15,437 nucleotides of DNA. Source: Zymomonas sp. Its GTDB lineage: Bacteria; Pseudomonadota; Alphaproteobacteria; Sphingomonadales; Sphingomonadaceae. A program made the translations under genes and the position numbers. Numbering within the stretch: position 1 is the first letter of the stretch; each line of letters starts with the position of its first letter. The stretch is from NCBI RefSeq assembly GCF_020216885.1, contig NZ_JAIWON010000111.1, positions 1 through 15,437 on the forward strand. Direction: 5' to 3'. The notes below the pieces were generated by a model. The model was not told where the DNA came from, did no database searches, and saw only the letters and a list, made by a program, of their open reading frames with translations. Shown one piece after another: positions 5,982 through 14,270 of the stretch.

Positions 5982-5983
5982 CT

Positions 5984-5999
5984 TGTTCCACGTGAAACA
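5984..5999. other. parS centromere site 2
   Basis: This is a second exact TGTTCCACGTGAAACA in the same orientation as the site at 3828. It lies in the intergenic space between rarA and the flavoprotein gene and touches the terminator hairpin at 5956-5981. Two exact copies within 2.2 kb match the clustered parS sites found near bacterial origins and give ParB two loading points on either side of rarA. Confidence 0.9.
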
Positions 6000-6052
6000 A
6001 AAGGGAGCAAACATCACATAACGCCAAGTCTGCCCTTTTAATTTCAGCTCAT

Positions 6053-7120
6053 TTAAGCCAAAAACTTCTTCGTTTCTTCTGCCAAATGCGGATTCCACAT
6101 AGACCCTGTTGCAGTCATCACAGCATTGGCACCCGCCTCGATATAGGCCTTATAATGTTCAGGCTTGTTCATGCCACCAACACCCACGATGGCATAATCG
6201 AGTGATTTTTCTTCACGAAAAGCCGCCAAACGCTGCACCATTTCCAATCCAGCCCAACGGATAGCATCACCACAAACCCCGCCTTCGGGACGGGTTGAGG
6301 ATAAAGCAGGTTGTCCTTTTTCATCCAGAGGCCGCGCACTCAACGTATTGATTGTGCTAAATCCACTTACCAGATGACCTACTTTTGAAACCAAATCTTC
6401 CAGCTTGGTATTATCTTTGAAATAAGCGGTTTTAATCAATAAAGGCCGATCCGGCACAGCCGTCTTGATTGCTTCAACAATCTTCTGAACGGCCAGCGTA
6501 TCAAAGCAAAGCAAGCTATTCACGCCTTCATTGGGACAGCTCAAATTCGCTTCCAAAACGGGTGCACCCGTTTCAGCCACCATGCGAGCAGCCAAGGCGT
6601 AATCTTCTTCAATCTTGCCCTTGCCGCGCGTGCCTTGGAAACTACCGATCATTACCTGACGATCCGAAGCCGCGTTAACCGCTTCGGCCATATCCGGCTG
6701 CCAAATATCAGGATTAAAGGAAGGCACCCCGAAAGAATTGGTAATCGATAAAGGCTGAGTATAACGGGTATCGGCCAAAACCGCTTCACAATCGGCACTC
6801 AGCCCCCCTTCGGGGTGAATGGCAAGAACATTCGGCAAGGGATGACTTTTATGTTCCTGTGTTCTGACAGTTTTGTAAACGCATAGATCAAAACCGGCAT
6901 GAAAAGCCGCCTTGATATAACGACTATTCAACAAAGGGCCTGCTGGGATACCCAAAGGCAGATCAACCGAACACCCAAGGAAAGAAACCGGCTTTTTCAC
7001 CGAAACCGCAAAAGAAGGATCGGGCTTTTCAACAATATCTGCGAAATAGCCGAAAGGGCCTTCCTTATAGTTATCTTCATAACTCAATTCAGGATTGTAA
7101 TATGGAATTTCGGTTTTCAT
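6053..7120 (-). CDS. Dihydroorotate-dehydrogenase-like FMN flavoprotein
   Basis: The 355-aa protein has the TIM-barrel pattern of the dihydroorotate dehydrogenase superfamily: GIPAGPLLNSRYIKAA (58-72, phosphate/FMN entry), YKTVRT (82-87), NLSCPN (192-197), LLIKTA (227-232), VGVGG (312-316) and the C-terminal phosphate-binding YIEAGANAVMTATG. C195 in NLSCPN is where class 1 enzymes have their catalytic cysteine; class 2 (PyrD of most proteobacteria) has serine. ATG 7120 is chosen because GGGAGG lies seven bases upstream; the frame extends to 7171 without support. Whether it oxidises dihydroorotate or another substrate cannot be settled here, as a divergent N-terminal 50 residues sets it apart from typical PyrD. 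It probably has its own promoter. Confidence 0.7.
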   Translation of the reverse strand: MKTEIPYYNPELSYEDNYKEGPFGYFADIVEKPDPSFAVSVKKPVSFLGCSVDLPLGIPAGPLLNSRYIKAAFHAGFDLCVYKTVRTQEHKSHPLPNVLAIHPEGGLSADCEAVLADTRYTQPLSITNSFGVPSFNPDIWQPDMAEAVNAASDRQVMIGSFQGTRGKGKIEEDYALAARMVAETGAPVLEANLSCPNEGVNSLLCFDTLAVQKIVEAIKTAVPDRPLLIKTAYFKDNTKLEDLVSKVGHLVSGFSTINTLSARPLDEKGQPALSSTRPEGGVCGDAIRWAGLEMVQRLAAFREEKSLDYAIVGVGGMNKPEHYKAYIEAGANAVMTATGSMWNPHLAEETKKFLA

Positions 7121-7202
7121 GCTCTGGCCTCCCAAATGATTCCCGAGAGGAATACAGAAATATCCTTTCATCAGGAAACAAGTTTTTTAAGATAATCGCC
7201 CA

Positions 7203-7232
7203 ATATAACCGGATTTAAGATTTCTCAGGTAA
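7203..7232 (-). promoter_or_regulatory. Possible promoter of the flavoprotein gene
   Basis: On the minus strand TTACCT (7232-7227) and TTATAT (7208-7203) form a -35/-10-like pair with an 18-bp spacer, about 80 bases before the ribosome site of the flavoprotein gene. Confidence 0.35.
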
Positions 7233-7266
7233 TATTTATATCGCAGCAGAAGCCGCAAATAAAATC

Positions 7267-8433
7267 TCAAACCTCTTTTGCCGGAATCTTTAAAAAACGT
7301 AACCACAACCATCCAGCTAAAGCGGATAAGAGAGAACCCATCAATATTCCGTATTTGGCCGGAACAAGAAAATCCGAACCAGCAAAGGCCAATTCTGCAA
7401 TAAATAAACTAATCGTAAAACCGATACCGCATAACAAGGATAATCCGAACAACATCCGCAAGGAGGTTCCCTTAGGCAGGGTCGCAATCTTTAGTCGAGT
7501 TGCTATTATAGTAGCGCCAAAAACCCCTATTGGCTTTCCCAAAAGCAAGCCCAACGCAACACCCAAAGAAACTGGAGCCAGCAAGACATTAAAGGACATA
7601 GATGACAGCGGCATTCCCATGCTCACAAAACCGAATAAAGGCAGAATAAGCCATGTCACCCAAGGCTGGATATGTCGCTTTCCTCGCTCTAAAGGAGAGG
7701 CTTTTTCTGGATGATCCGCAATTGAAGGAAGGGAAAGACCTGTTATCACACCGGCTATGGTAGGATGAAGGCCAGAAATCAATAAAGCCAACCATAAGAC
7801 AACGCCAGCAGAAGCATAGACCCATAAATTCTGGACAGCTTTTTTATTCAGCCCAATCATCACAGCAGTGATGAAACCCGCTGATAAAAGGGCATATCCA
7901 TTCAAATGGGAAGCATAAAAAAGAGCAATAACGACAATGCCTAATAGGTCATCGAAAATAGCCAAAGCCATTAACCAAACCTTGGCACCTTCAGAAACAT
8001 GGCGTCCTAACGCTATAATAATAGGTAATGTAAAGGCAGCATCCGTTGCGATCGGGATTGCCCAGCCACGGCTTACTTCTAAATGACCGGATGTAATAAG
8101 CCCATATAGGTAAGCGGGAATCACCATTCCCCCTAAAGCTGAAATGAGGGGCAAGATAACCCGCCGGAAAGAAGCTAGATGCCCAGAAATAATTTCTTCT
8201 TTTATCTCTGCGATAACGACAAAAAAGAAAAGCGACATCGGCGCAATAGAAATAAATTCTGCCAAATTAGGGCTATCATCCAAAACCGAAAATGGCATTT
8301 TCAGATGAAGCAACTTAAAATAACTTTCGGACAGAAAAGAGTTGGATAAAAGTAATCCAAGAAGGGCTGACAAGAGCAGGATGATAGCTCTGCCAGAGGA
8401 GCCTAAAAAAAATCTACGAACAGAAAACCACAT
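7267..8433 (-). CDS. nhaA: Na+/H+ antiporter NhaA
   Basis: The 388-aa inner-membrane protein matches NhaA in length (E. coli 388) and in repeated hydrophobic segments. NhaA expels sodium in exchange for about two protons, controlling internal pH and salt. The ion-binding residues are visible: D131 in IPIATDAAF (E. coli D133), the pair D161-D162 in LAIFDDLLGI (D163/D164), and K300 in LLGKPIG (K300). The discontinuous helix region HPTIAGVITG and the late motif LCGIGFTISLFIAELAF are conserved. The cytoplasmic entry reads AEIKEE where E. coli has GLEVKRE, keeping the glutamate. The start is ATG 8433, with AAGG about 7 bases and AGGA about 3 bases upstream. No regulator gene (nhaR) is beside it. 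Confidence 0.96.
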   Translation of the reverse strand: MWFSVRRFFLGSSGRAIILLLSALLGLLLSNSFLSESYFKLLHLKMPFSVLDDSPNLAEFISIAPMSLFFFVVIAEIKEEIISGHLASFRRVILPLISALGGMVIPAYLYGLITSGHLEVSRGWAIPIATDAAFTLPIIIALGRHVSEGAKVWLMALAIFDDLLGIVVIALFYASHLNGYALLSAGFITAVMIGLNKKAVQNLWVYASAGVVLWLALLISGLHPTIAGVITGLSLPSIADHPEKASPLERGKRHIQPWVTWLILPLFGFVSMGMPLSSMSFNVLLAPVSLGVALGLLLGKPIGVFGATIIATRLKIATLPKGTSLRMLFGLSLLCGIGFTISLFIAELAFAGSDFLVPAKYGILMGSLLSALAGWLWLRFLKIPAKEV

Positions 8434-8535
8434 ATCCTGCCTTATTGGTAAAGCGTATAGCTAAAAATCAAACCAAGCTATTTTATAATGTCGCCCTCTT
8501 TTTTGATATAAAAACCGCCTCTTTCATGGATACAG

Positions 8536-8557
8536 AAAAGGGGAGCCAAAGCCCCCC
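8536..8557 (-). terminator. Intrinsic terminator of hcp
   Basis: On the minus strand GGGGGGC (8557-8551) pairs with GCTCCCC (8546-8540), one G-U, around the loop TTTG, followed by TTTTC. It lies 35 bases after the hcp stop and is the most GC-rich hairpin in the window. Confidence 0.8.
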
Positions 8558-8591
8558 TTCCCCGTATAATAAATTGAACTCTTTGAATCTA

Positions 8592-10229
8592 TCAGGCGGC
8601 TTTAGCAGCCAAGATTTCCTGTAAATCCTCTTCGGCAGAATTACCGATCGGTTTAATATCGAAATTATCGACCAGAATTTTCAGCATATTCGGCGTAATA
8701 AAGGCGGGAAGCGTCGGGCCCAAGCGGATGCCTTTCACGCCCAGATGCAACAAAGCCAACAACACACAGACAGCCTTCTGCTCATACCAAGACAAAACAA
8801 GCGATAAAGGCAGACTATTCACATCGGTATCGAAAGCCTCAGCCAAAGCCAAAGCAACCCGAATAGCGGAATAGCTATCATTGCACTGCCCCATATCGAG
8901 CAAGCGTGGCAGATCACCAATTTTACCAAGATCCAGATCGGTGACACGGAATTTACCGCAACCCAATGTCAAAATAACCCAGTCTTTTGGAGCCTTCTCG
9001 GCAATATCGGTAAAATAATGTCGACCGCTTTTGATGCCATCACAGCCACCGACCAGCATGAAATGCTTAATATCGCCTTTTTTAATCGCCGATATAACGA
9101 CATCTGCGGAATCCAGAACGGCATGATGGCCAAAACCTGCGATATGGGAGCGTCCCTCCTGATCTTCGGTAAAGCCTTCACTCTCCAGCGCCGCTTCAAT
9201 CACCTTTGAAAAGTCACGATCAGGCAGATGGGTCAACCCCGGCCAACCGACCAGATCACGGGTAAAAACGCGACCGGCATATTCTTTTCTCGGCTCCATC
9301 AGACAGTTGGTTGTCATGACGATCGGGCCCGGAAAATTAACAAATTCCTGACGCTGACGCATCCATGCACCGCCATAATGGCCAGCAAGATGCGGATATT
9401 TATTCAATTCAGGATAACCATGGGCAGGCAACATTTCGCCATGGGTATAGACTTTAATGCCGGTATCTTTGGTCTGCTCCAAAAGCGCTTTCATATCAAG
9501 GAGGTCATGCCCCGATACCAAAATCGCTTTTCCTTTTGACGGACTCATCTTTACATTGGTTGGCACTGGATGACCAAAAGAAGAGGTATTAGCCTTATCA
9601 AGCAAAGCCAGCGTCTTATAAGAGGCTTCACCACACCGCATCACAACCGCTAACAAAGCTTGGATATCAAGGCTGTGATCGGTCAGAGCGGCCATGCCTT
9701 CCAACAGGAAGTTATCGACATCGGGATCACGATAATCCAAAACCGCTGCGTGATGAGCATAGGCGGCCATGCCTTTCATGCCATAGGTCAAAAGTTCCTG
9801 AAGACCGGTAACGTCGATACCAAGCGCTTTCTGACGACTCGCAATGCCATAGGACTCCCCTTGCTTAACAAGCGTTTCACGATCACGTGAAAAATCAAGC
9901 GTTGCAGCCAGAGGAAGCTCGACATCTTCAGGCAATTTGGCTTTCAGCGCATCGCGAAAGTCAACCAGATGATAAAGGGCTTTGGTCAAAACATCGGCAT
10001 CGAAATTGACATTCGTCACTGTCGAGAACAAGGCCTGAATGACCAGCGAAGCGGCTTCTTTTCGCTCTGCCTCACAGCTATCCGGCAAATTCTTGGCGAC
10101 ATAGGAAAGACCAGCCGATGCAAAAATCATCAGATCCTGAATGGCCGCGACTTCAGGGGTTTTGGTGCAAACACCCCGAATGACGCAGCCGGTGCCGCTG
10201 TGTGTCTGTTCACACTGAAAACATAGCAT
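8592..10229 (-). CDS. hcp: Hybrid cluster protein (hydroxylamine / NO reductase), class I
   Basis: The 545-aa cytosolic iron-sulfur protein is complete. Hcp reduces hydroxylamine in vitro and is an NO reductase and S-nitrosylation-linked protein in E. coli. The N-terminal cysteines C3, C6, C15 and C21 have the CX2CX8CX5C spacing of the [4Fe-4S] class I proteins of anaerobes, not the longer spacing of the enterobacterial [2Fe-2S] type. The hybrid-cluster ligands are recognisable in order: H in VSGHDL, E in THGEML, C in TTNCLMEP, C in VGGCDG, C in LTLGCGK, C in MGQCND, and E and K in WYEQKAV. The start is ATG 10229 with GAAGAGG eight bases upstream. It follows an Rrf2 regulator gene by 66 bp and probably shares its transcript. 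No hcr reductase gene is adjacent, so the electron donor is unknown. Confidence 0.96.
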   Translation of the reverse strand: MLCFQCEQTHSGTGCVIRGVCTKTPEVAAIQDLMIFASAGLSYVAKNLPDSCEAERKEAASLVIQALFSTVTNVNFDADVLTKALYHLVDFRDALKAKLPEDVELPLAATLDFSRDRETLVKQGESYGIASRQKALGIDVTGLQELLTYGMKGMAAYAHHAAVLDYRDPDVDNFLLEGMAALTDHSLDIQALLAVVMRCGEASYKTLALLDKANTSSFGHPVPTNVKMSPSKGKAILVSGHDLLDMKALLEQTKDTGIKVYTHGEMLPAHGYPELNKYPHLAGHYGGAWMRQRQEFVNFPGPIVMTTNCLMEPRKEYAGRVFTRDLVGWPGLTHLPDRDFSKVIEAALESEGFTEDQEGRSHIAGFGHHAVLDSADVVISAIKKGDIKHFMLVGGCDGIKSGRHYFTDIAEKAPKDWVILTLGCGKFRVTDLDLGKIGDLPRLLDMGQCNDSYSAIRVALALAEAFDTDVNSLPLSLVLSWYEQKAVCVLLALLHLGVKGIRLGPTLPAFITPNMLKILVDNFDIKPIGNSAEEDLQEILAAKAA

Positions 10230-10295
10230 GACATTAACCTCTTCGTAACCTACCCATCAATGCAGAAAAGATTCTGAGGTCAGGAAAACGGATCT

Positions 10296-10733
10296 TCAGC
10301 CTTCTTCAGAGCGGAATTTCCAACCGGCTTCGGTAAAGTGTTTGGCCTTATCCAAGGTCATATTTTCCAATTGCTTGACAATAACCGGACGGGTTTTCAG
10401 CCAAAAGCTGTGCATTGGGCAAGGATGCTCATTGGAACATCCAGGCAAACCCAAAAAACAACCACAGCCCCAATCTTTCCCATCAATCGCCTTTACGATC
10501 TCCAAAAGAGAAATTGTCTCCGGCGGACGATTCAAACGCAAACCACCATTTTGGCCTCGCTTGGCTGTAATCAGTCCGGCTTCTTGCAAGCGACCTAAAA
10601 TCTTCGTCAGATAAGGGCGTGGAATATTCGCTTTTTCGGCAATGTCGCGCGCCATGGTGAGCTTTTCACCCTCTGCATGAATAGCAGACAGTGCAAGAAC
10701 AGCATAACCGGTTGATTGCGAAATTGAGAGCAT
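10296..10733 (-). CDS. Rrf2-family Fe-S transcriptional regulator
   Basis: The 145-aa protein has the Rrf2 layout: an N-terminal winged helix (MLSISQSTGYAVLAL..., recognition-helix region about 26-50), the wing RGQNGGLRL (59-67), and a cysteine cluster C90, C92, C99, C105. C92-X6-C99-X5-C105 is close to the CX4-6CX5C ligand sets of NsrR and IscR, followed by PCPMHSFW as in many Rrf2 proteins. By analogy it binds an Fe-S cluster that senses NO or redox state. It lies directly upstream of hcp, so control of hcp and of itself is the simplest model. ATG 10733 is preferred (AAGGA ten bases upstream) over GTG 10772, whose extra residues do not resemble the family. It cannot be named NsrR with certainty. 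Confidence 0.85.
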   Translation of the reverse strand: MLSISQSTGYAVLALSAIHAEGEKLTMARDIAEKANIPRPYLTKILGRLQEAGLITAKRGQNGGLRLNRPPETISLLEIVKAIDGKDWGCGCFLGLPGCSNEHPCPMHSFWLKTRPVIVKQLENMTLDKAKHFTEAGWKFRSEEG

Positions 10734-10773
10734 AAAACGCTGATTCCTTATCGACAAAAAGACTTTTACCACA

Positions 10774-10823
10774 AAGTTTACAAAAAGGTAAAGTTTAAAT
10801 TTTACCCAAAGGTAATATTTAAA
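10774..10823 (-). promoter_or_regulatory. Operator-like repeats before the Rrf2-hcp operon
   Basis: GGTAAA (10787-10792) and TTTACC (10801-10806) are inverted around an 8-bp centre containing TTTAAA, giving a 20-bp near-perfect palindrome. GGTAATATTTAAA (10811-10823) repeats the left half-site 24 bp further on, and TTTTACC (10774-10780) repeats the right half on the other side. The cluster lies 40-90 bp before the regulator's start codon, where an autoregulatory site would be. Binding by the Rrf2 protein is inferred. Confidence 0.5.
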
Positions 10824-10931
10824 AGAAAGAGCCTTCTTAATTATTTTCTTTCACTCAAGAAGAATGAAAAATACAAAAAAAGGCAATATAAAAAAATAAA
10901 TTACTCAATATGATAATAAAATCAAAATCTC

Positions 10932-11768
10932 CTATTGGGTTCGGCTGTAATTGATTTCATCAAAAACCATCGACTCCAGCGAAGCCAGCAAGGCCGCCGA
11001 CCGACGCGGCAAAGCAACCTCCCCTAAATGCGTGACCTGACTGATCAGACGCAAACTATTGGTTAAGAAGATGTCATCTGCCTCTAACAGCTCTTCATAG
11101 CCAATAGAGCGCTCTTCAACCGGAATATCGCAAGATTTTGCAAAACGCAGAATATTGGCGCGCATAATACCCGCCAAAATACCATCACTGACCGGCGGGG
11201 TAATCAAACGCCCGTCGCGGATCATGAAAAGATTGGCGGTGCTACTACAGGCAACATGTCCTGCGGTATTTAAAAAAAGCGCATCATCAAAAGACTTCTG
11301 ACGCGCTTCTGTCACCGCCATAATCGCATCAAGATAATTCAGCGTTTTAATCCGCGACGTGACAGAGCTTTCATTCCGTCGAAGTGGCGTCAAGACAAGC
11401 CGTATCTCAGGACAAAATATTGTCGCTGCTATCGGGGAAGCTGAAACAATAACATTAGGCTTGGCTTCGGGACTAAAAGCCATTCCTCTTGGGCCCACAC
11501 CCCCTGTCACGGTGATCCTTATTACACCCAAAGGCAGATTTTTTGCCGCCTTCTCCATCATCTCGCTTAAAAAAGACGCAGCCACCGGCAAAGACAAAGC
11601 CGCACAGCTTTTCATCAATTTTTCAAGATGCGCTTCCCGATAGACGACCTTATCAGCGACAACCAAGGCGGTATCGAAAACACCATATCCCAGTAATAAC
11701 CCTTTATCATTCAGGTTAAATGCGGCAACAGCCTCATTGGCTAATACACCGTTCAGCCATATCGGCAT
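10932..11768 (-). CDS. pabC: Aminodeoxychorismate lyase, class IV PLP enzyme (PabC)
   Basis: The 278-aa protein is a fold-type IV PLP enzyme, the family shared by PabC, branched-chain aminotransferase and D-amino acid aminotransferase. The PLP lysine is K141 in SRIKTLNYLDAIMA; DDALFLNTAGHVACSSTANLF and the glycine-rich GILAGIMRANIL are the later family blocks. Sequence alone does not separate the three activities well, but the position after pabB and pabA strongly favours PabC, which splits 4-amino-4-deoxychorismate into p-aminobenzoate and pyruvate. ATG 11768 is preferred because GGAGGAA stands seven bases upstream, the best ribosome site in the window; it lies inside the end of pabA, giving a 35-nt overlap. 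The frame is open to 11789 without support. Confidence 0.85.
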   Translation of the reverse strand: MPIWLNGVLANEAVAAFNLNDKGLLLGYGVFDTALVVADKVVYREAHLEKLMKSCAALSLPVAASFLSEMMEKAAKNLPLGVIRITVTGGVGPRGMAFSPEAKPNVIVSASPIAATIFCPEIRLVLTPLRRNESSVTSRIKTLNYLDAIMAVTEARQKSFDDALFLNTAGHVACSSTANLFMIRDGRLITPPVSDGILAGIMRANILRFAKSCDIPVEERSIGYEELLEADDIFLTNSLRLISQVTHLGEVALPRRSAALLASLESMVFDEINYSRTQ

Positions 11769-12345
11769 AGAAGGCTTCCTCCAAATCAAAAAAGCGCGCT
11801 AAAATCGCATCGCCATATTCGGTCAAAACCGATTCAGGATGAAACTGGATACCATAGGTCGGATGACTTTTATGCGATAAAGCCATGATCTCGCCTTCCG
11901 GTGATACCGCATCAACCGTCAAATACTGTTCCATCGCTTCGGTTTTCTGGATAATCAGCGAATTATAGCGTGCCGCCTTAAAAGGATTGGGAATATCTTT
12001 AAACAGTCTTTTCCCGACATGACTGATTTCCACGGCGCGCCCGTGAAGCGGATAGCTGGCACGGGCAATCATACCACCAAAGGCAACACCAATGGCTTGA
12101 TGGCCAAGACAGACTCCTAAAATAGGTATTTTCCCAGAAAATTGCCGCAAAACATCCAAAGAGATACCCGCTTCTTCCGGTGAGCAAGGCCCAGGGGAAA
12201 GGATAATCGCTTTTGGGGACATCACCTTGATCTCTTCAAGGGTGATTTTATCATGGCGGAACAAGCTGACTTTCCGGCCAAGTCTTTCACAATAGCGCGC
12301 CAGATTAACAACAAAAGAGTCGTAATTATCAATCATCAAAAGCAT
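11734..12345 (-). CDS. pabA: Aminodeoxychorismate synthase glutaminase subunit (PabA/TrpG type)
   Basis: This 203-aa class I glutamine amidotransferase supplies ammonia to PabB. Numbered from ATG 12345, it shows the N-terminal MIDNYDSFV (4-12), the oxyanion block LSPGPCSPEEAG (49-60), the nucleophile C79 in GVCLGHQ (77-83), and the remaining triad residues H169 and E171 in GIQFHPES. The same subunit type serves anthranilate synthase, and one protein can serve both; lying between pabB and pabC points to folate. ATG 12345 is chosen because GAGG stands eight bases upstream and the family begins MxLMIDNYDSF; the frame extends to 12399 but overlaps pabB. The gap after pabB is 16 bp, and the last 35 bases overlap pabC. 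Confidence 0.9.
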   Translation of the reverse strand: MLLMIDNYDSFVVNLARYCERLGRKVSLFRHDKITLEEIKVMSPKAIILSPGPCSPEEAGISLDVLRQFSGKIPILGVCLGHQAIGVAFGGMIARASYPLHGRAVEISHVGKRLFKDIPNPFKAARYNSLIIQKTEAMEQYLTVDAVSPEGEIMALSHKSHPTYGIQFHPESVLTEYGDAILARFFDLEEAFYADMAERCISQ

Positions 12346-12361
12346 CAGACATTCCTCACCC

Positions 12362-13825
12362 TCAAGCCATTTCAGAAACCGACGTGCCAAAACTTTCAAA
12401 GATTTTTGCAGCTTTGGTCAGGGTCTCGACATATTCCGCTTCGGGATCGGAAAGTAGGGTAATCCCGCCCCCGACTTGAAAGACGGCTTTGTTTTTACTC
12501 AAGGTGACGGTTCTGATCGCAATGTTGAAATCGAGATTACCACCAAAATCAATATACCCGATCGACCCGCAATAAACGCCACGTGCCAATTGTTCGATTT
12601 CTGCAATGATTTCCATCGCCCGAATTTTAGGCGCGCCTGTAATCGACCCACCGGGGAAGCAGGCTTTTAAAAGATCAATGGAAGAATTTTCAGGCCGTAA
12701 TTTTCCGGTGACCACGGATACCAAATGATGCACACCGGCATAGCTTTCCAAGCGGCATAAATCAGTCACTTCAACAGAATCCGCCGTTGACACCCGTGAC
12801 ACGTCATTCCGCAATAGATCGACAATCATAATATTTTCAGCGCGGTCTTTTTCGGAATGAAGCAATTCTTCGGCGGCGACTCTATCTTTCTCAATATCCG
12901 GCGACCGGCGGGCAGTCCCTTTAATCGGACGGGTTTCAATTTGATTATCCTGCAACAGGACAAAACGTTCCGGCGAAGCCGACGCAATAACCTGATCACC
13001 AAAGGCAAGATATGCCCCAAAGGTCGCAGGATTAACATGACGTAACTGACGATAAAAAGGCCAAGTCTGGAAATCATCAGGCAATTTGGCTGAAAAACTC
13101 TGAGCGATATTCGCCTGATAGATATCGCCTTTTCGAATATATTCCCGAACCGTTTCAATCGCCTGACAATAACGCTCTTTCGTGAAATTCGACTGCCAAT
13201 TTAATGAAAGCCTATTGGGTTTTTCATCCAAAGATGCCTTTTTAGAAGGCATAGAAAGCCAGTCAGAAAATTGTGCCAAACGGGCTTTGGCTCGGCTTTC
13301 TTTTTTGTCGGGTTGAGTTTCAGGATAACCAGAAGAGCAAAGGTAACTCTCACCCGTCACATGGTCAAAAGCTAAAACAACATCGTAAAAGCAAAAATTG
13401 ATATCGGCGGCTTTATCTTCTGTTTCAGGATAGCCCTTGATGACTTCAAGGCATCGGCCATAGTCATAGCCGACATAACCAATACATCCGCCTTGGAAAG
13501 GAAAACGCCGTTCAATTTTTTCATCAAAAGCGAATTGCGACAGATGCCGTTTTAAAAGCTCTAAAGGATCACCCTTTTCAGGGACAGAATTCCAATAAGC
13601 TTGGTCACCACAAACCGTCAGTCTCGCAAAAGGATCAACCGCGATATAAGAATATCGCCCTAATTTATCCTGATGCATCGCACTATCAAGAAAAGCAAAA
13701 TACGGTCGGGAAGAAAGGATGTTCGCTGCGACCAACGGGTCTTTAAGATCAATTTTTTGTAGCCACATTGCTTTACCGATCTGAAATTTATCAGGATTGC
13801 TGATAGTCGGGCGGAAGACTTCCAT
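12362..13825 (-). CDS. pabB: Aminodeoxychorismate synthase component I (PabB)
   Basis: The 487-aa protein is a chorismate-utilising enzyme that aminates chorismate to 4-amino-4-deoxychorismate with ammonia from PabA. PIKGTARR (300-307) carries K302, the lysine that forms a covalent intermediate in PabB and separates it from anthranilate synthase (TrpE has PIAGT-type sequence). Further blocks are KGDIYQANIAQSF (232-244), SPERFV, ENIMIVDLLRNDVSRV (330-345), FPGGSITGAPKIRAMEII (390-407) and the C-terminal GGGIT. The N-terminal PYFAFLDSA (41-49) is the equivalent of the tryptophan-pocket strand. The start is uncertain: ATG 13825 gives the full frame, ATG 13768 (MWLQKIDLKDP) is possible; neither has a strong ribosome site. 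It is first in the pabB-pabA-pabC operon. Confidence 0.92.
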   Translation of the reverse strand: MEVFRPTISNPDKFQIGKAMWLQKIDLKDPLVAANILSSRPYFAFLDSAMHQDKLGRYSYIAVDPFARLTVCGDQAYWNSVPEKGDPLELLKRHLSQFAFDEKIERRFPFQGGCIGYVGYDYGRCLEVIKGYPETEDKAADINFCFYDVVLAFDHVTGESYLCSSGYPETQPDKKESRAKARLAQFSDWLSMPSKKASLDEKPNRLSLNWQSNFTKERYCQAIETVREYIRKGDIYQANIAQSFSAKLPDDFQTWPFYRQLRHVNPATFGAYLAFGDQVIASASPERFVLLQDNQIETRPIKGTARRSPDIEKDRVAAEELLHSEKDRAENIMIVDLLRNDVSRVSTADSVEVTDLCRLESYAGVHHLVSVVTGKLRPENSSIDLLKACFPGGSITGAPKIRAMEIIAEIEQLARGVYCGSIGYIDFGGNLDFNIAIRTVTLSKNKAVFQVGGGITLLSDPEAEYVETLTKAAKIFESFGTSVSEMA

Positions 13826-14270
13826 CCGGCAACGAAGAATAGCCTGATTATATTATCCCTTATGCGGCAATACGCCACCTAAAATACTGGCAAGTATAAA
13901 GAAAAGAAGCGGCTTTGGATATAATTTCCGACAATCAGAGCAAAGACTTAAATTTTAAAAAAAATAATAAAACTCAAAACGGTAAAATAATATTACAAAA
14001 AAAGAATTGCCAGAAATCAGGCTAGAAACCGCCTTTGCAAGATTTTCCCCAAAACATAAATATCAGCCGCTATTTTCAAATGATCTTTCTAGGCAATTGC
14101 TCCAAAAATGGACATCATTTCATAGTCGGGACATTGATAATAAAGAAGATCCATATTTTTGATTGAAAATAATATTATATTGATATAAATTTACCAAAAA
14201 CAAAAGATATAAAAAATTTAACACTAAAAACACTCTGTAGCATCCCATAAACAAAGGGAAGTCTATATCC
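13826..14270. other. AT-rich divergent intergenic region
   Basis: This 445-bp gap separates pabB (leftward) from the small membrane protein gene (rightward), so it should contain promoters for both. On the minus strand TATACT at 13898-13893 is a -10 candidate for pabB without a clear -35. On the plus strand TTGATT or TTGAAA near 14160 followed by TATAAA near 14184 may drive the membrane protein gene. The middle is very AT-rich and has no coding frame or strong hairpin. Confidence 0.5.

Noticed and set aside
5809..6021. 70-aa open frame containing the second parS site
   Set aside because: It crosses a terminator and parS, has no ribosome site, and its FHVKQ stretch is just parS translated.
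9880..9895. parS-like CACGTGAAA inside hcp
   Set aside because: Only about 10 of 16 positions match, and it lies in coding sequence; most likely chance.
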